DNA of 64,000 bases from Oryzobacter telluris (GTDB taxonomy: Bacteria; Actinomycetota; Actinomycetes; Actinomycetales; Dermatophilaceae). The number at the start of each line of letters is the position of its first letter. The stretch's first letter is position 1. A program made the translations under genes and the position numbers. The DNA is taken from the NCBI RefSeq assembly GCF_043099285.1, contig NZ_CP170723.1:2666001-2730000 (forward strand), given 5' to 3'. This document shows positions 1-8,053 of the stretch, piece after piece. The notes below the pieces were generated by a model that saw nothing but the letters and a program-made list of their open reading frames with translations, did no database searches and was not told where the DNA came from.

Positions 1-96
1 CGGCCCCTGCAGTCCGGAGGCGGAACTCACCAACGAGGCCTCGGCGACATCAGAGAGCACTCGCACGACGCCACCGCCCCCATCCGCGAGGCCCAG

Positions 97-549
97 ATGG
101 AGGCCGCGGCCAACCTCCTCGAGAAGGCGTTCAACGCCCTGCGCGACGGCGACGAGGACCGCGCCCGGCGACTGGCCCACCGCGCCGCCACCCTCCCCTA
201 CGACGAGGAGGAGCACGCCCAGCCCGGCGCGTTCCAGGTGCACATGATGATGTTCATGGTCGTCACCGACGAGCTCGAAGAAGTCGGGGGCCACGGCTGG
301 CTCGACGCCGCCCTCGAGGCCCTGGCCACCGCCCCCGAGCACGGCCGGTTCACGATGCGCGACTGCCTCGTCGCCATCGAGGAGGAGTACGACCTCTCCC
401 CCGACGAGCGCCGGCGGATCCGCGCGAGCGTGGCCCACGTCCCCGGACGCCCCGAGCTGCACGAGCTCGGCCTGGAGGGCGAGCGCCTCACCACCGCCCT
501 CCTCGACGTCCTGCGCGGCGTCATCGCCTTCGAGGACGCCCTCGACTGA
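97..549 (+). CDS. hypothetical protein, 150 aa
   Basis: Unrecognised acidic, alpha-helical-looking protein. It has a Met/Val-rich stretch near residues 50-56 (VHMMMFMVV) and many Glu/Asp. Third codon positions are nearly all G or C throughout, which supports real coding. The start is the ATG with GAGG about 5 nt before it. The frame stays open upstream to base 1, but third positions become low-GC before about base 55, so only a modest upstream extension is possible. No domain recognised and no membrane segment seen. Confidence 0.6.
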   Translation: MEAAANLLEKAFNALRDGDEDRARRLAHRAATLPYDEEEHAQPGAFQVHMMMFMVVTDELEEVGGHGWLDAALEALATAPEHGRFTMRDCLVAIEEEYDLSPDERRRIRASVAHVPGRPELHELGLEGERLTTALLDVLRGVIAFEDALD

Positions 550-582
550 CGACGTCCGAGAAGGCGCCCCAGCTCGCCTCCG

Positions 583-1107
583 TCACCATCCATCCACGGC
601 ACTGGGATCGTTCCACCACTCGACCCCGCGGACGATGACCTCCCTCGTGATTGCGCTCCTCTGCACGCGCAGCAGGAACATCTCCTCTGTGTCCTGGCGA
701 ACAGCCGCGATCACCCCGTCGAGATGGTGGTCGAAGGTGAATCCGGCGAAGTCGGCCGAACCGCAGTCGCGAGCCCGTGCCTCGGGGCCGAGGTAGTACT
801 CGACGAGGAACGACAACGTCTGCACTGCGTCGTTCGACTTGTCCGCGCGATGCCACTCGATGCGGTCCCCGTGCTCACACACGCGCCAATGACCCACTCC
901 ATAGGGGATGGCTCGGCGCGAGCTCATCACCCCACCAGCATCGGCGAAGGCCTTCGACAGGGCTGCGCGTGGGTTCATGGGGAGAGCGAACGGGTCACCG
1001 TCCGGAAGTGCTTGCCAGTCGGCGAATCCCCTGAGCCACTCTGCCTCCGCATCGTTCAACGGCGGCGTGATGGTGAGGTGGCCCAGGTACTCGGTGTTGA
1101 AGCCCAC
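583..1107 (-). CDS. hypothetical protein, 174 aa (GTG start)
   Basis: Soluble protein of unknown function. The N-terminus (GFNTEYLGHLTITPPLN) is an amphipathic strand-like start followed by a Trp-rich region (EAEWLRGFADW), a pattern I associate with uncharacterised actinobacterial and phage-borne proteins whose role is not known. Trp/His-rich positions (GVGHWRVCEHGDRIEW) lie near residues 70-86. It diverges from the gene at 1243 and the two share the intergenic repeat at 1173-1203. The start is GTG and no strong Shine-Dalgarno is visible. Function not assigned. Confidence 0.6.
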   Translation of the reverse strand: MGFNTEYLGHLTITPPLNDAEAEWLRGFADWQALPDGDPFALPMNPRAALSKAFADAGGVMSSRRAIPYGVGHWRVCEHGDRIEWHRADKSNDAVQTLSFLVEYYLGPEARARDCGSADFAGFTFDHHLDGVIAAVRQDTEEMFLLRVQRSAITREVIVRGVEWWNDPSAVDGW

Positions 1108-1172
1108 GCCACTGCTCCTGCCGTCGATGGTCGGACGGCAAGCATGCGCCGAAACCGGCCTCTCCGTCGGCG

Positions 1173-1203
1173 GTCATCCACAGGCTGCGCCCCTGTGGAT
1201 GAC
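1173..1203. repeat. 12-bp inverted repeat in divergent intergenic region
   Basis: Perfect inverted repeat GTCATCCACAGG / CCTGTGGATGAC with a 7-nt spacer, midway between the divergent starts at 1107 and 1243. It is a good candidate operator or promoter-overlapping element. The arm core ATCCACA also resembles the inner part of a DnaA box, which may be chance. Confidence 0.55.
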
Positions 1204-1242
1204 GACCCGGCTCCGGGCGACCGAACTGCCATCCTCTGCCGC

Positions 1243-1743
1243 ATGTCACACCACAACCCTTGGGACGTCCGCGACCCGGCGGCCATGATCACCGAGTCAC
1301 TTCGGCGCGCCAGAGCCCGCCCGGGTGACGTCCTCGTCGCGATACTCGACCGGGGCGACTCCCCCGAGCAGTCGACGCACGACGTCGTCCGCGTCAACCG
1401 CGGCTCACTTCCTCAGCGTCATGAGGCATCCGAAGTGCTGCGCGAGCACGCCGTCCGCCTTGCCGGGCATCGCGAGTGGATCGAATCGCGCTGGGAGCCG
1501 CCCCGATGGCTCCTGGCCACCATCATCTGCCGCGAAGGTCGGGTTATCCCGGGGCCCTACGAGCTGTTCTGGCTGATGGCGTGGAGGTACAGCAACCACC
1601 ACACCCGCGCCTTCGACGGTGATGTCTACCTGGTGACCCAGCACGGCTGGACCGGGTACCTCGATCGCCGATCCGGTTTCGAACCCGGACTGCACGCGAC
1701 CGGAAGGCCCCTCTCGGTCGTCCCACGGGCGGGCGACCAGTAG
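1243..1743 (+). CDS. hypothetical protein, 166 aa
   Basis: Unrecognised soluble protein. The frame is open further upstream, but codons before 1243 look non-coding and overlap the divergent gene on the other strand, so I place the start at ATG 1243 (MSHHNPWDVRDP). It is rich in Arg and Trp, with a central EPPRWLLATIICREG and a C-terminal WRYSNHHTR segment. There is no signal peptide or membrane span. Divergent from 583-1107 across a 12-bp inverted repeat, so the two may be co-regulated. Function unknown. Confidence 0.55.
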   Translation: MSHHNPWDVRDPAAMITESLRRARARPGDVLVAILDRGDSPEQSTHDVVRVNRGSLPQRHEASEVLREHAVRLAGHREWIESRWEPPRWLLATIICREGRVIPGPYELFWLMAWRYSNHHTRAFDGDVYLVTQHGWTGYLDRRSGFEPGLHATGRPLSVVPRAGDQ

Positions 1744-1799
1744 TCGCGGACCCAACGTGCAGGCCCGTGTGACCCAACTGACACCCGGTTCGGCTCAGT

Positions 1800-1820
1800 T
1801 ACTACTGAACGTAGTACTAC
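1800..1820. promoter_or_regulatory. overlapping GTAGT/ACTAC inverted repeats, operator candidate
   Basis: TACTAC-5 nt-GTAGTA (1800-1816) overlaps the perfect palindrome GTAGTACTAC (1811-1820), about 70 nt before the start of the membrane protein at 1889. A related element precedes its paralog at 5454-5471. Arm shape resembles operators of the BlaI/CopY or GntR type; no such regulator is in this window, so the binder is unknown. Confidence 0.5.
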
Positions 1821-1888
1821 AGTGTGTCGTGTCAGAGAAGAACACGAAGGGCCCCTCCCCAGGAGCCCGTGGGAAGGACACGAGAACC

Positions 1889-2476
1889 ATGCGCAGCGCA
1901 TTCGACAAGCTCATCTCCTGGACCGGCGTCATCCTCGCCGCCGTCCTCCTCGTCGCCGGTGGCCTGCTGACGTGGGCCTCGTCGTTCGCCTCGGCGAACG
2001 TGCACGACCAGCTCGCGGCGCAGCAGATCACGATGCCCGTGGCGGCCGCCCTCACGACACCCGCCCAGAAGGACGCCCTCACGCAGTACGCCGGCCAGCC
2101 GCTCACCACGGGCGCCCAGGCCAAGGCCTACGCCGACCACTACATCCAGGTGCACATGGACGAGGCGTCCGGTGGCCGCACCTACTCGCAGGTCTCCGGT
2201 GAGTACATGAAGGCCCTCAAGGCCGCTCCCACCGCCGACGCGACCGCCGAGCTCGGCCAGCTGCGCCAGACGCTCTTCATGGGCACCACCCTGCGCGGCA
2301 TGCTCCTCAACGCCTACGCCTTCGGGACCATCGCCACCATCGCGATGTGGGCGGCCGTGGCAGCCTTCATCGGCGCGGCCTTCCTCCTGCTCCTCGGAGC
2401 CCTCGGCCTGCGGCACGCCCGGGAGGTCGAGCCGGCCACGGCGACCGCCACCCAGCGGGTCCCCGCCACCGCCTGA
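1889..2476 (+). CDS. two-TM membrane protein, paralog A
   Basis: 195 aa. Predicted topology: TM1 near residues 9-31 (GVILAAVLLVAGGLLTW), an extracytoplasmic domain of about 110 residues, and TM2 near 146-173. The middle domain carries GQPLTTGAQAKAYADHYIQV and SGGRTYSQVSGE. The architecture matches small actinobacterial membrane proteins that databases often mislabel 'aromatic ring-opening dioxygenase LigA'; I see no dioxygenase signature. The ATG at 1889 follows GGGAAGGACACGAG; the longer open frame from 1757 runs through the operator and is not used. About 80% identical by eye to the protein at 5539-6126. Role unknown, probably envelope. Confidence 0.8.
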   Translation: MRSAFDKLISWTGVILAAVLLVAGGLLTWASSFASANVHDQLAAQQITMPVAAALTTPAQKDALTQYAGQPLTTGAQAKAYADHYIQVHMDEASGGRTYSQVSGEYMKALKAAPTADATAELGQLRQTLFMGTTLRGMLLNAYAFGTIATIAMWAAVAAFIGAAFLLLLGALGLRHAREVEPATATATQRVPATA

Positions 2477-2485
2477 CTCCGAGCC

Positions 2486-2550
2486 GAGGAGGCGCGGATC
2501 CCCTCCCGCGCCTCCTCCTCAGGCCCCGGCCGCTGCAGCGGCCGGGGCCT
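2486..2550 (+). terminator. double hairpin terminator
   Basis: Two successive stems lie directly after the stop at 2476: a 12-bp stem at 2486-2517 and a perfect 30-bp palindrome at 2521-2550 centred on CTGCAG. No long T run, as is common in high-GC terminators. Confidence 0.7.
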
Positions 2551-2710
2551 TCACCCGCCCACAGCCGACGACCAACGTCCCCCCGCGCAAAGGACCTTCG
2601 GCCCTGACCCGCACGCGCCCCGATCCGTAGGTTCGATGACGCCGGCCCGCGCGCCGGCGGACGCCGCGCCCACGCGACGTCCAGCACCCTGACCGATGGA
2701 GAGCCGCAGC

Positions 2711-3691
2711 ATGTCCCCCGCCCTGACCCTGCCCACGCACGAGCGCTGGTTCGTCGACTCCGCCGCCGGCGACTGGTCCTTCTTCCTGCGCCCGCTGCCG
2801 CTGGCCGTGACCGCGCTCGTCGTCGTGGTGGCCGTGGTCTGGCGGCTCGTGGCGCTGCGGGTCGACCGGCCCGAGCTCCCCTGGTTCGGTCGCCTGGGAG
2901 CGCTGGCACCGTGGGTCCCGCGGCTGCTCGGCATCCACCTCGGCGTGGCGCTGCTGGCCCTGGCCGCGTCGGGCGCGTTCGTCACCCCGAGCGTCGACGA
3001 CCTCCACGGCGTCGGCGGCACCGCGCTCCTCCTCCTCGAGGCCGGGCTCGGCGTCTGGCTGATCACCGGGTTCCAGCAGCGGCCCGCCGCGGTGGTGGCC
3101 CTCGCCCTCGGGCCGGTGATGTCGATGTTCACCGGTCCCGTCGCGCTCCTCGAGTGCGCGAACCTCGCGGCCGTGGCGGCCTTCCTCGTCATCGCCCCCT
3201 CCGGGGCCGACCGGCACGGCGCGGTCTCCCTGTCGGCGACCCAGCTGCGGTGGGCGCTGTTCGTGCTGCGCGCCGGTGTCGGGATCGCGCTCATCGCCCT
3301 GGCCTTCACCGAGAAGTTCACCAACCCGACGATGGCCCGCGCCACGCTCGAGGCGTTCCCCGCGCTCAACGTGTTCTCGATCGTCGGCCTCCAGGTCCCG
3401 ACCGACGTCTTCGTCGTCATCGCGGGCGGGGTCGAGCTGCTCTTCGGGCTGCTCGTCATCTCCGGGGCGTTCCCGCAGGTCGCCGTGCTCGTGGCGATGG
3501 TCCCGTTCAACGCGACCCTGTTCCTCTTCGGCCAGACCGAGCTCGTCGGCCACCTGCCGGTCTACGGCGTCTTCCTCGCCCTGCTCGTCTACGGCTCGAA
3601 CCCTGCGACGGCCGCGGCGGTGCGCTGGCTACCCGGCCGCGCCGACCTCGCCCTTGCGGCCCGCGGGCGGGTGGCTCCGGCCCCCCGGTGA
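2711..3691 (+). CDS. DoxX-like integral membrane protein, 326 aa
   Basis: Polytopic membrane protein with about eight hydrophobic segments separated by short loops. The C-terminal half (FTEKFTNPTMA, then GVELLFGLLVISGAF and YGVFLALLVYG) has the look of DoxX/DoxD-type four-helix modules, so I call it DoxX-like; enzymatic function is not established. The ATG at 2711 is preferred over 2696 because GGAGA sits 9 nt before it. Monocistronic by appearance, lying between the duplicated membrane protein gene and an ECF sigma gene. Could instead be a generic membrane protein of unknown family. Confidence 0.7.
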   Translation: MSPALTLPTHERWFVDSAAGDWSFFLRPLPLAVTALVVVVAVVWRLVALRVDRPELPWFGRLGALAPWVPRLLGIHLGVALLALAASGAFVTPSVDDLHGVGGTALLLLEAGLGVWLITGFQQRPAAVVALALGPVMSMFTGPVALLECANLAAVAAFLVIAPSGADRHGAVSLSATQLRWALFVLRAGVGIALIALAFTEKFTNPTMARATLEAFPALNVFSIVGLQVPTDVFVVIAGGVELLFGLLVISGAFPQVAVLVAMVPFNATLFLFGQTELVGHLPVYGVFLALLVYGSNPATAAAVRWLPGRADLALAARGRVAPAPR

Positions 3692-3788
3692 TGATGTCGC
3701 GCCCCACCGCGGTCGGCTGACCCTGTAACGCCCCGGGACCACCCGGACATGGGCGGGGTGTCAGACTCACCGCCGTGGAGGGGGATCC

Positions 3789-4376
3789 ATGACCTCGCCC
3801 GAGGAGCAGTTCTCGGCGTTGTTCGACAGCACGCACGTGGCCCTGCTGGGGTATGCCGTGCGGCGCGTCACCGACCCCGCGGACGCCGCCGACGTCGTGG
3901 CCGAGACCTTCCTCGTGGCCTGGCGGCGCCTCGATGACGTCCCGCCGGGTTCCGAGGCGCGGCCGTGGCTCTTCGGGGTGGCGCGGCGCGTGCTCGCCAA
4001 CCACTACCGGGGCGAGCGGCGGCGGCACGCGCTGGCCGACCGGCTGCGGGACTCGCTGCACCAGGTCGTCCCGCCGCCCGAGATCCACGAGCCGAGCCTC
4101 GTCGAGCGTGCCGTGGCCCGCCTCGGCGACGACGACCGCGAGCTGCTTCACCTGCTCGCCTGGGAGGAGCTCGCCCGCGAGGACATCGCCGTGGCGATGG
4201 GCCTGTCCCGGGCCACGGTGCGGGTGCGCCTGCACCGCGCGCGCGCGCGACTGCGCGAGGCGATGCGCGACATCGAGAGCGAGTTGGATTCGGCTGCGCT
4301 GCAACGCATCACGATGACCGGACATGAATCCCGCAGATGGGCGACCGCCCGTCCCGGGACCGAGGAGATCTCATGA
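3789..4376 (+). CDS. ECF-type RNA polymerase sigma factor
   Basis: 195 aa, the usual size for group 4 sigma-70 factors. Region 2 is near residues 8-75 (DPADAADVVAETFLVAWRRL, then ARPWLFGVARRVLANHYR), and region 4 near 105-160 includes the helix-turn-helix REDIAVAMGLSRATVRVRLH. A purine-rich GGAGGGGG precedes the ATG. Its stop overlaps the next start by 4 nt (ATGA), so it is translationally coupled to the membrane protein at 4373, the probable anti-sigma partner. TGTAACG at 3724-3730 could be an autoregulatory -35 element (inference). ECF subgroup not determined. Confidence 0.92.
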   Translation: MTSPEEQFSALFDSTHVALLGYAVRRVTDPADAADVVAETFLVAWRRLDDVPPGSEARPWLFGVARRVLANHYRGERRRHALADRLRDSLHQVVPPPEIHEPSLVERAVARLGDDDRELLHLLAWEELAREDIAVAMGLSRATVRVRLHRARARLREAMRDIESELDSAALQRITMTGHESRRWATARPGTEEIS

Positions 4377-5377
4377 ACGACCTCGAGCTGATCGACGCCC
4401 TGCGCACCACGCGCCGGGTCGACGACGCCACGATCGCCACGGTGACCGACCGACACGCGCTCAGCGCGCTGCGAGAGGGGATCACCATGACCGATCGACA
4501 CACCACCCCGGCGGTCGAGACGCCACGGAGGGGCCGGCGTCTCGGCCGCCGGGGAATGGCCGCGGGAGCGTTGGGGCTCGTCCTCGCCGGCGGCGGCACC
4601 GCCTGGGCCGTGGCCCAGCTCGACCGCGGGCCGACCCTCGACGGCCTCAACTGCGCCGAGTCGATGACGCTGCGTCCCGATGGCGACGTCGAGCTCGAGC
4701 GGTCGGCCGACGGTCGCGCGGCCAGCGGCGACGACGTCGCCGACTGCGCCACCATCCGCCAGTCCGCCGGAATGCCGCCGCTCGCCGACCCGACCGCGTT
4801 CGTCTACCACGGGACGCACTTCGTGGTCGCTGGCGCCGGGATTCCTTCAGGGGTTATGGAGTCGGCGACGGCGTCGGCGCCCGACCCCGAGCGGGCAGCG
4901 ATGCTCGAGCTCGAGGCCGCGCTGGGCGACTGGGTGGAGGGTCCGTCGCGGCTCTGCCTCACCACCGAGCAGGCGCAGCGCTACGCCGAGGACACGCTGC
5001 GGCGGGTGGGCCTGTCCGACTGGACGACGCGGGTCTCCACTCCCCCGACGACCCCGGAGTCGGGGCCGTGCGCGGGGCTCACGGCTCGACCCGAACTCAC
5101 GCAGGTCGAGGTCCTGGCGGAGACTCGCAAGCCGGTCCGGCTGCCGTCGGATGCCGTTGCACGGCAGGTGTACACGACGGCCGAGGCACTCGAGGAGCAA
5201 GTCGCGAGGCAGTGCCTTCCGCTCGCCGAGGCGGCGCGGATCGCGACCCAGCTCGTCGGCGACCAGGGCCAGGTGTCGCCCGTCCCCGACGAGGAGGCGT
5301 CGTGCACCCGGGTCGACATGGAGGTCGGCGGCTCGCTCTTCGTCACCCTCCACGGCCCCGCGGTCGCCACGCCCTGA
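4373..5377 (+). CDS. single-TM protein, probable anti-sigma partner, 334 aa
   Basis: Starts at the ATG overlapping the sigma factor stop (GAGGAG 5 nt upstream), although the frame is open from 4337. About 60 cytosolic residues (MNDLELIDALRTT) are followed by an Arg-rich stretch, one TM segment near residues 62-82 (AAGALGLVLAGGGTAWAV) and a long extracytoplasmic domain with several Cys. I see no HxxxCxxC zinc anti-sigma motif. Position, coupling and topology suggest control of the ECF factor, with the outer domain as sensor; this is inference. It may instead simply be a co-expressed envelope protein. Confidence 0.75.
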   Translation: MNDLELIDALRTTRRVDDATIATVTDRHALSALREGITMTDRHTTPAVETPRRGRRLGRRGMAAGALGLVLAGGGTAWAVAQLDRGPTLDGLNCAESMTLRPDGDVELERSADGRAASGDDVADCATIRQSAGMPPLADPTAFVYHGTHFVVAGAGIPSGVMESATASAPDPERAAMLELEAALGDWVEGPSRLCLTTEQAQRYAEDTLRRVGLSDWTTRVSTPPTTPESGPCAGLTARPELTQVEVLAETRKPVRLPSDAVARQVYTTAEALEEQVARQCLPLAEAARIATQLVGDQGQVSPVPDEEASCTRVDMEVGGSLFVTLHGPAVATP

Positions 5378-5398
5378 CCTGCCGCACCGTCCCCACGA

Positions 5399-5430
5399 CG
5401 CGCGCCCTCCCACCTCGGGGAGGGCGCGCG
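5399..5430 (+). terminator. hairpin terminator
   Basis: Perfect 12-bp stem (CGCGCGCCCTCC / GGAGGGCGCGCG) with an 8-nt loop, 22 nt after the stop of the gene ending at 5377. Confidence 0.75.
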
Positions 5431-5453
5431 CCCATCATCACGAGTCGCTTATT

Positions 5454-5471
5454 ACTACGAATTGTCGTAGT
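5454..5471. promoter_or_regulatory. ACTACGA-ATTG-TCGTAGT inverted repeat, operator candidate
   Basis: Perfect 7-bp arms with a 4-nt spacer, in an AT-rich patch 68 nt before paralog B. The core ACTAC/GTAGT is shared with the element at 1800-1820 before paralog A, suggesting a common regulator. Confidence 0.55.
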
Positions 5472-5538
5472 TTGGGTTGTTCGAAGAACACCGTGAAGGG
5501 CCCGCACCACGAAGGCCTGAACAGAACTCGAGACCGCC

Positions 5539-6126
5539 ATGCGCAGCTCATTCGACAAGCTCATCTCCTGGACCGGCGTCATCGTCGCCGCCGTCCTCCT
5601 CGTGGCGGGAGGCCTGCTCGTGTGGGCGTCCTCGTTCGCCACGTCGAACGTCTCCGACCAACTCGCGTCGCAGCAGATCACCATGCCCGCCGCCGCCGCG
5701 CTCACCACCCCCGCGATGAAGGCCAACCTCCTCCAGTACGCAGGCCAGCCCCTGACGACCGGCGACCAGGCCAAGGCCTACGCCGACCACTACATCCAGG
5801 TGCACATGGACGAGTCCTCCGACGGTCGCACCTACTCGCAGGTGTCCGGTGAGTTCATGGCCTCGATGAAGGCCGACCCCACCTCGCAGGCGACCGCCGA
5901 CCTCGGCCAGCTGCGCCAGACGCTCTTCATGGGCACCACCCTGCGCGGCATGCTCCTCAACGCCTACGCCTTCGGGATGCTCGGCACCATCGCCATGTGG
6001 GCCGCGATCGCCGCCCTCATCGGCTCGGCCGTGATGCTCGCGCTCGGCCTCCTGGGCATGCGGCACGCGCACAGCGTCGGCGGCATCGACGCCCCGGCGA
6101 TGGAGCGCGTCCCCCTCACCGTCTGA
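5539..6126 (+). CDS. two-TM membrane protein, paralog B
   Basis: 195 aa, the same length and topology as the protein at 1889-2476: TM1 near 9-31, outer domain with GQPLTTGDQAKAYADHYIQV and DGRTYSQVSGE, TM2 near 146-173. The first 30 residues and the segment before TM2 (LGQLRQTLFMGTTLRGMLLN) are almost unchanged, while the C-terminal tail diverges. The start is ATG 5539 with no clear Shine-Dalgarno; the GAACTCGAGA upstream resembles paralog A. The pair bracket the DoxX-like and sigma/anti-sigma genes, consistent with an old segmental duplication. Function unknown. Confidence 0.8.
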   Translation: MRSSFDKLISWTGVIVAAVLLVAGGLLVWASSFATSNVSDQLASQQITMPAAAALTTPAMKANLLQYAGQPLTTGDQAKAYADHYIQVHMDESSDGRTYSQVSGEFMASMKADPTSQATADLGQLRQTLFMGTTLRGMLLNAYAFGMLGTIAMWAAIAALIGSAVMLALGLLGMRHAHSVGGIDAPAMERVPLTV

Positions 6127-6157
6127 CCCGCGCAACGAAGCGCGGACGTCAGCGACG

Positions 6158-6193
6158 CGAGGCCCCGGTCGGCACCAGCCGACCGGGGCCTCG
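6158..6193 (+). terminator. hairpin terminator
   Basis: Perfect 16-bp stem (CGAGGCCCCGGTCGGC and its complement) with a 4-nt ACCA loop, 31 nt after paralog B. It can also serve the convergent gene ending at 6266. Confidence 0.8.
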
Positions 6194-6265
6194 TGAGTGC
6201 TCCTTGGCGCCGGGGATGCGTACCTGCCCCGAGGCGCGCCGGTGTTGACAGACGGAGGGCCGCGC

Positions 6266-6973
6266 CTACAGGCCGAGCTTGTTCACAGCGTAGGTGGCCT
6301 GCTTGACCGTGAACTGATCCCCATACTCGCTGCTCAGCTGCTCGATGAGTCCTCGACGCGAGAAGCCCTTCATGTCCAGGTATGCCTGACCGGCCCGAAC
6401 AGCCTGCTCGTTCCAGTTCACGTCGAGGTGCTCGGCCGCCCACGTGGCGTCCGCCTTGGCGAACCCGTCTCCGTACTCCGAGGACAGCTGCTGGATCAGG
6501 CCCTTCTTGCTGAACCCCTTGAGCCCCAGGTAGTTCTCGGCGGACCTGAGAGCGTTGGCCTGGGCCGTGGTCACCGGGGGCGCAGCCTTCGTCGGGGCGG
6601 GCTTGGTGGTCGCCGACGGGCTGGGCTTGGCAGGCGTGGACGCAGGCGGCGTTGCTGCCGCATCCTCAGCCGTCGCGGCTGCCGTCGGTGACGACGAGGC
6701 GAGGGCAAGGCTGGTGTCCGGCGTGTCGCCGCCACCGCCGAGCGCTGACCCCAGGATGACCAGACCGACCAGCGCGCCGGGAATGATGAACCGCTTCTTC
6801 TTGAACCAAGGGCGAGCAGAGGCCCCTGCCGGGATCGCCGTCGCGCCTGCCGCAGACATCGCCTGGGGCTGCTGAGTCCCACCGGGCGCGAAGTGCTCGG
6901 TCCACTGGGCACCGTCCCAGTAGCGCTGACGGCCGTCGGCCTGTGGGTACCAGCCGGCTGGCGTGTTGGTCAT
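6266..6973 (-). CDS. DUF2510-TM-double Ltp surface protein
   Basis: 235 aa. Domains in order: DUF2510 near residues 5-30 (PAGWYPQADGRQRYWDGAQW), one TM segment near 58-78 (FIIPGALVGLVILGSALGG), a Ser/Ala/Pro/Thr linker, then two tandem Ltp-type repeats (LGLKGFSKKGLIQQLSSEYG and LDMKGFSRRGLIEQLSSEYG) to the C-terminus. Ltp repeats are known from host-cell-surface lipoproteins and from the phage TP-J34 superinfection-exclusion protein; here the anchor is a TM, not a lipobox. The start at 6973 has GAGGAG at good spacing; the longer frame to 7033 is rejected. Predicted to be exported and to face the wall. A role in phage exclusion is possible but unproven. Confidence 0.85.
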   Translation of the reverse strand: MTNTPAGWYPQADGRQRYWDGAQWTEHFAPGGTQQPQAMSAAGATAIPAGASARPWFKKKRFIIPGALVGLVILGSALGGGGDTPDTSLALASSSPTAAATAEDAAATPPASTPAKPSPSATTKPAPTKAAPPVTTAQANALRSAENYLGLKGFSKKGLIQQLSSEYGDGFAKADATWAAEHLDVNWNEQAVRAGQAYLDMKGFSRRGLIEQLSSEYGDQFTVKQATYAVNKLGL

Positions 6974-7325
6974 GATTGCTCTCCTCGTGAGTGTGATGGC
7001 ATTGGGCGCACAGGAATCCCATGGTGTTTTCACATGAGCCCCGGGGAAAAGGTAAGCGCTGGCCCGGGGCCGGCCCCACGATTTCGGCCAGCCGTTCGTC
7101 CATGATCATCCGACCGATCGGACGCGTTTGGCTCGTGAAACCCCTCTGCCACAAGCGGAGCCGCGCGACACGACGACAGCAAACTCGAGGGTCAGACTGA
7201 CCAGTTCTTCGTGTCAAGCCCTCACTCAGAGGTATGGTCACTCGCTCGCCGTGACCCGCCCCGCTGCCTCGACGCCCGCCGCCAAGGCACCCCGTCGATC
7301 GTTTGCCGACCCGCACGCAGCTGCC

Positions 7326-7991
7326 CTAGAGGCCCCGCCGCTCCGGCTCGGCGGTGCGGGTGCAGGCGGCGGCCAGGGCGTCGGCGAGCCACGCTCCGTA
7401 CCTCCCCGTCGACCATCCGCGTCGTCGGACCAGGCGGTCGAACACCTCGGGGGCGGTGAGGGTCCACACCTCGTCGACGAGGTCGGCCGCAGCGCGTCCG
7501 GCCGGCAGCCCGTGGCTGCGCTCGAGAAGGCCGATGGCGTGGGTGTTGCCGGTCAGGCGCTCGCGGTCGATCGTCGCGACGAACTCCTTGAGCGTGGCGT
7601 CGCTGCCTGCACCCTCCGCGAGGAGCACTCCCAGCAGCGGCCCGACCCGGCTGTGGATCGAGGCGCTGAAGGCCGCGTAGGCGCGGCCGAACCCCTCTCG
7701 GTCGGGGGCCTGCGCCATCGCGAGGAACTCGGGCCGCTCGCTCATCGGGACGGGGCTCTCGTCACCGGCCAGGAGCAGGTCGTAGACGGCCTTGACGACC
7801 TCGCCCTTCCCACCGACGGCGTTGTAGACCGTCTGGGGGCTGACCCGGGCGGCCGCCGCCAGCTGCGCCACCGACATCGCGTGGTAGCCACCCTCGAGCA
7901 GCAGCTCGCGAGCCGTGTCGAGGATGCGGCGCCTCGTCTCGGCCGCGGCTCGGCTCCGGGCGGAGTTGTCGTAGGTGCGGAATCTTGACAC
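7326..7991 (-). CDS. TetR-family transcriptional regulator
   Basis: 221 aa. The N-terminal TetR helix-turn-helix is near residues 18-65 (RRRILDTARELLLEGGYHAM, then AQLAAAARVSPQTVYNAVGG), followed by an all-helical ligand domain without a recognised ligand signature. GTG start. It diverges from the SnoaL-like gene at 8054, sharing 62 bp that hold an inverted repeat, so it probably represses itself and that neighbour. The ligand is unknown. Confidence 0.9.
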   Translation of the reverse strand: MSRFRTYDNSARSRAAAETRRRILDTARELLLEGGYHAMSVAQLAAAARVSPQTVYNAVGGKGEVVKAVYDLLLAGDESPVPMSERPEFLAMAQAPDREGFGRAYAAFSASIHSRVGPLLGVLLAEGAGSDATLKEFVATIDRERLTGNTHAIGLLERSHGLPAGRAAADLVDEVWTLTAPEVFDRLVRRRGWSTGRYGAWLADALAAACTRTAEPERRGL

Positions 7992-8003
7992 GACTCCCTT
8001 TCC

Positions 8004-8034
8004 GATGGAATCTCAATCCAGTGGAATTACCATC
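8004..8034. promoter_or_regulatory. divergent tetR/SnoaL-like operator region
   Basis: GATGG (8004-8008) and CCATC (8030-8034) form an outer inverted repeat, with TGGAAT/AATCCA-like half-sites between them. A TTGACA hexamer at 7985-7990 overlaps the tetR start. Likely binding site of the adjacent TetR protein (inference). Confidence 0.4.
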
Positions 8035-8053
8035 CAACCAAAAGGAGTCTGCC

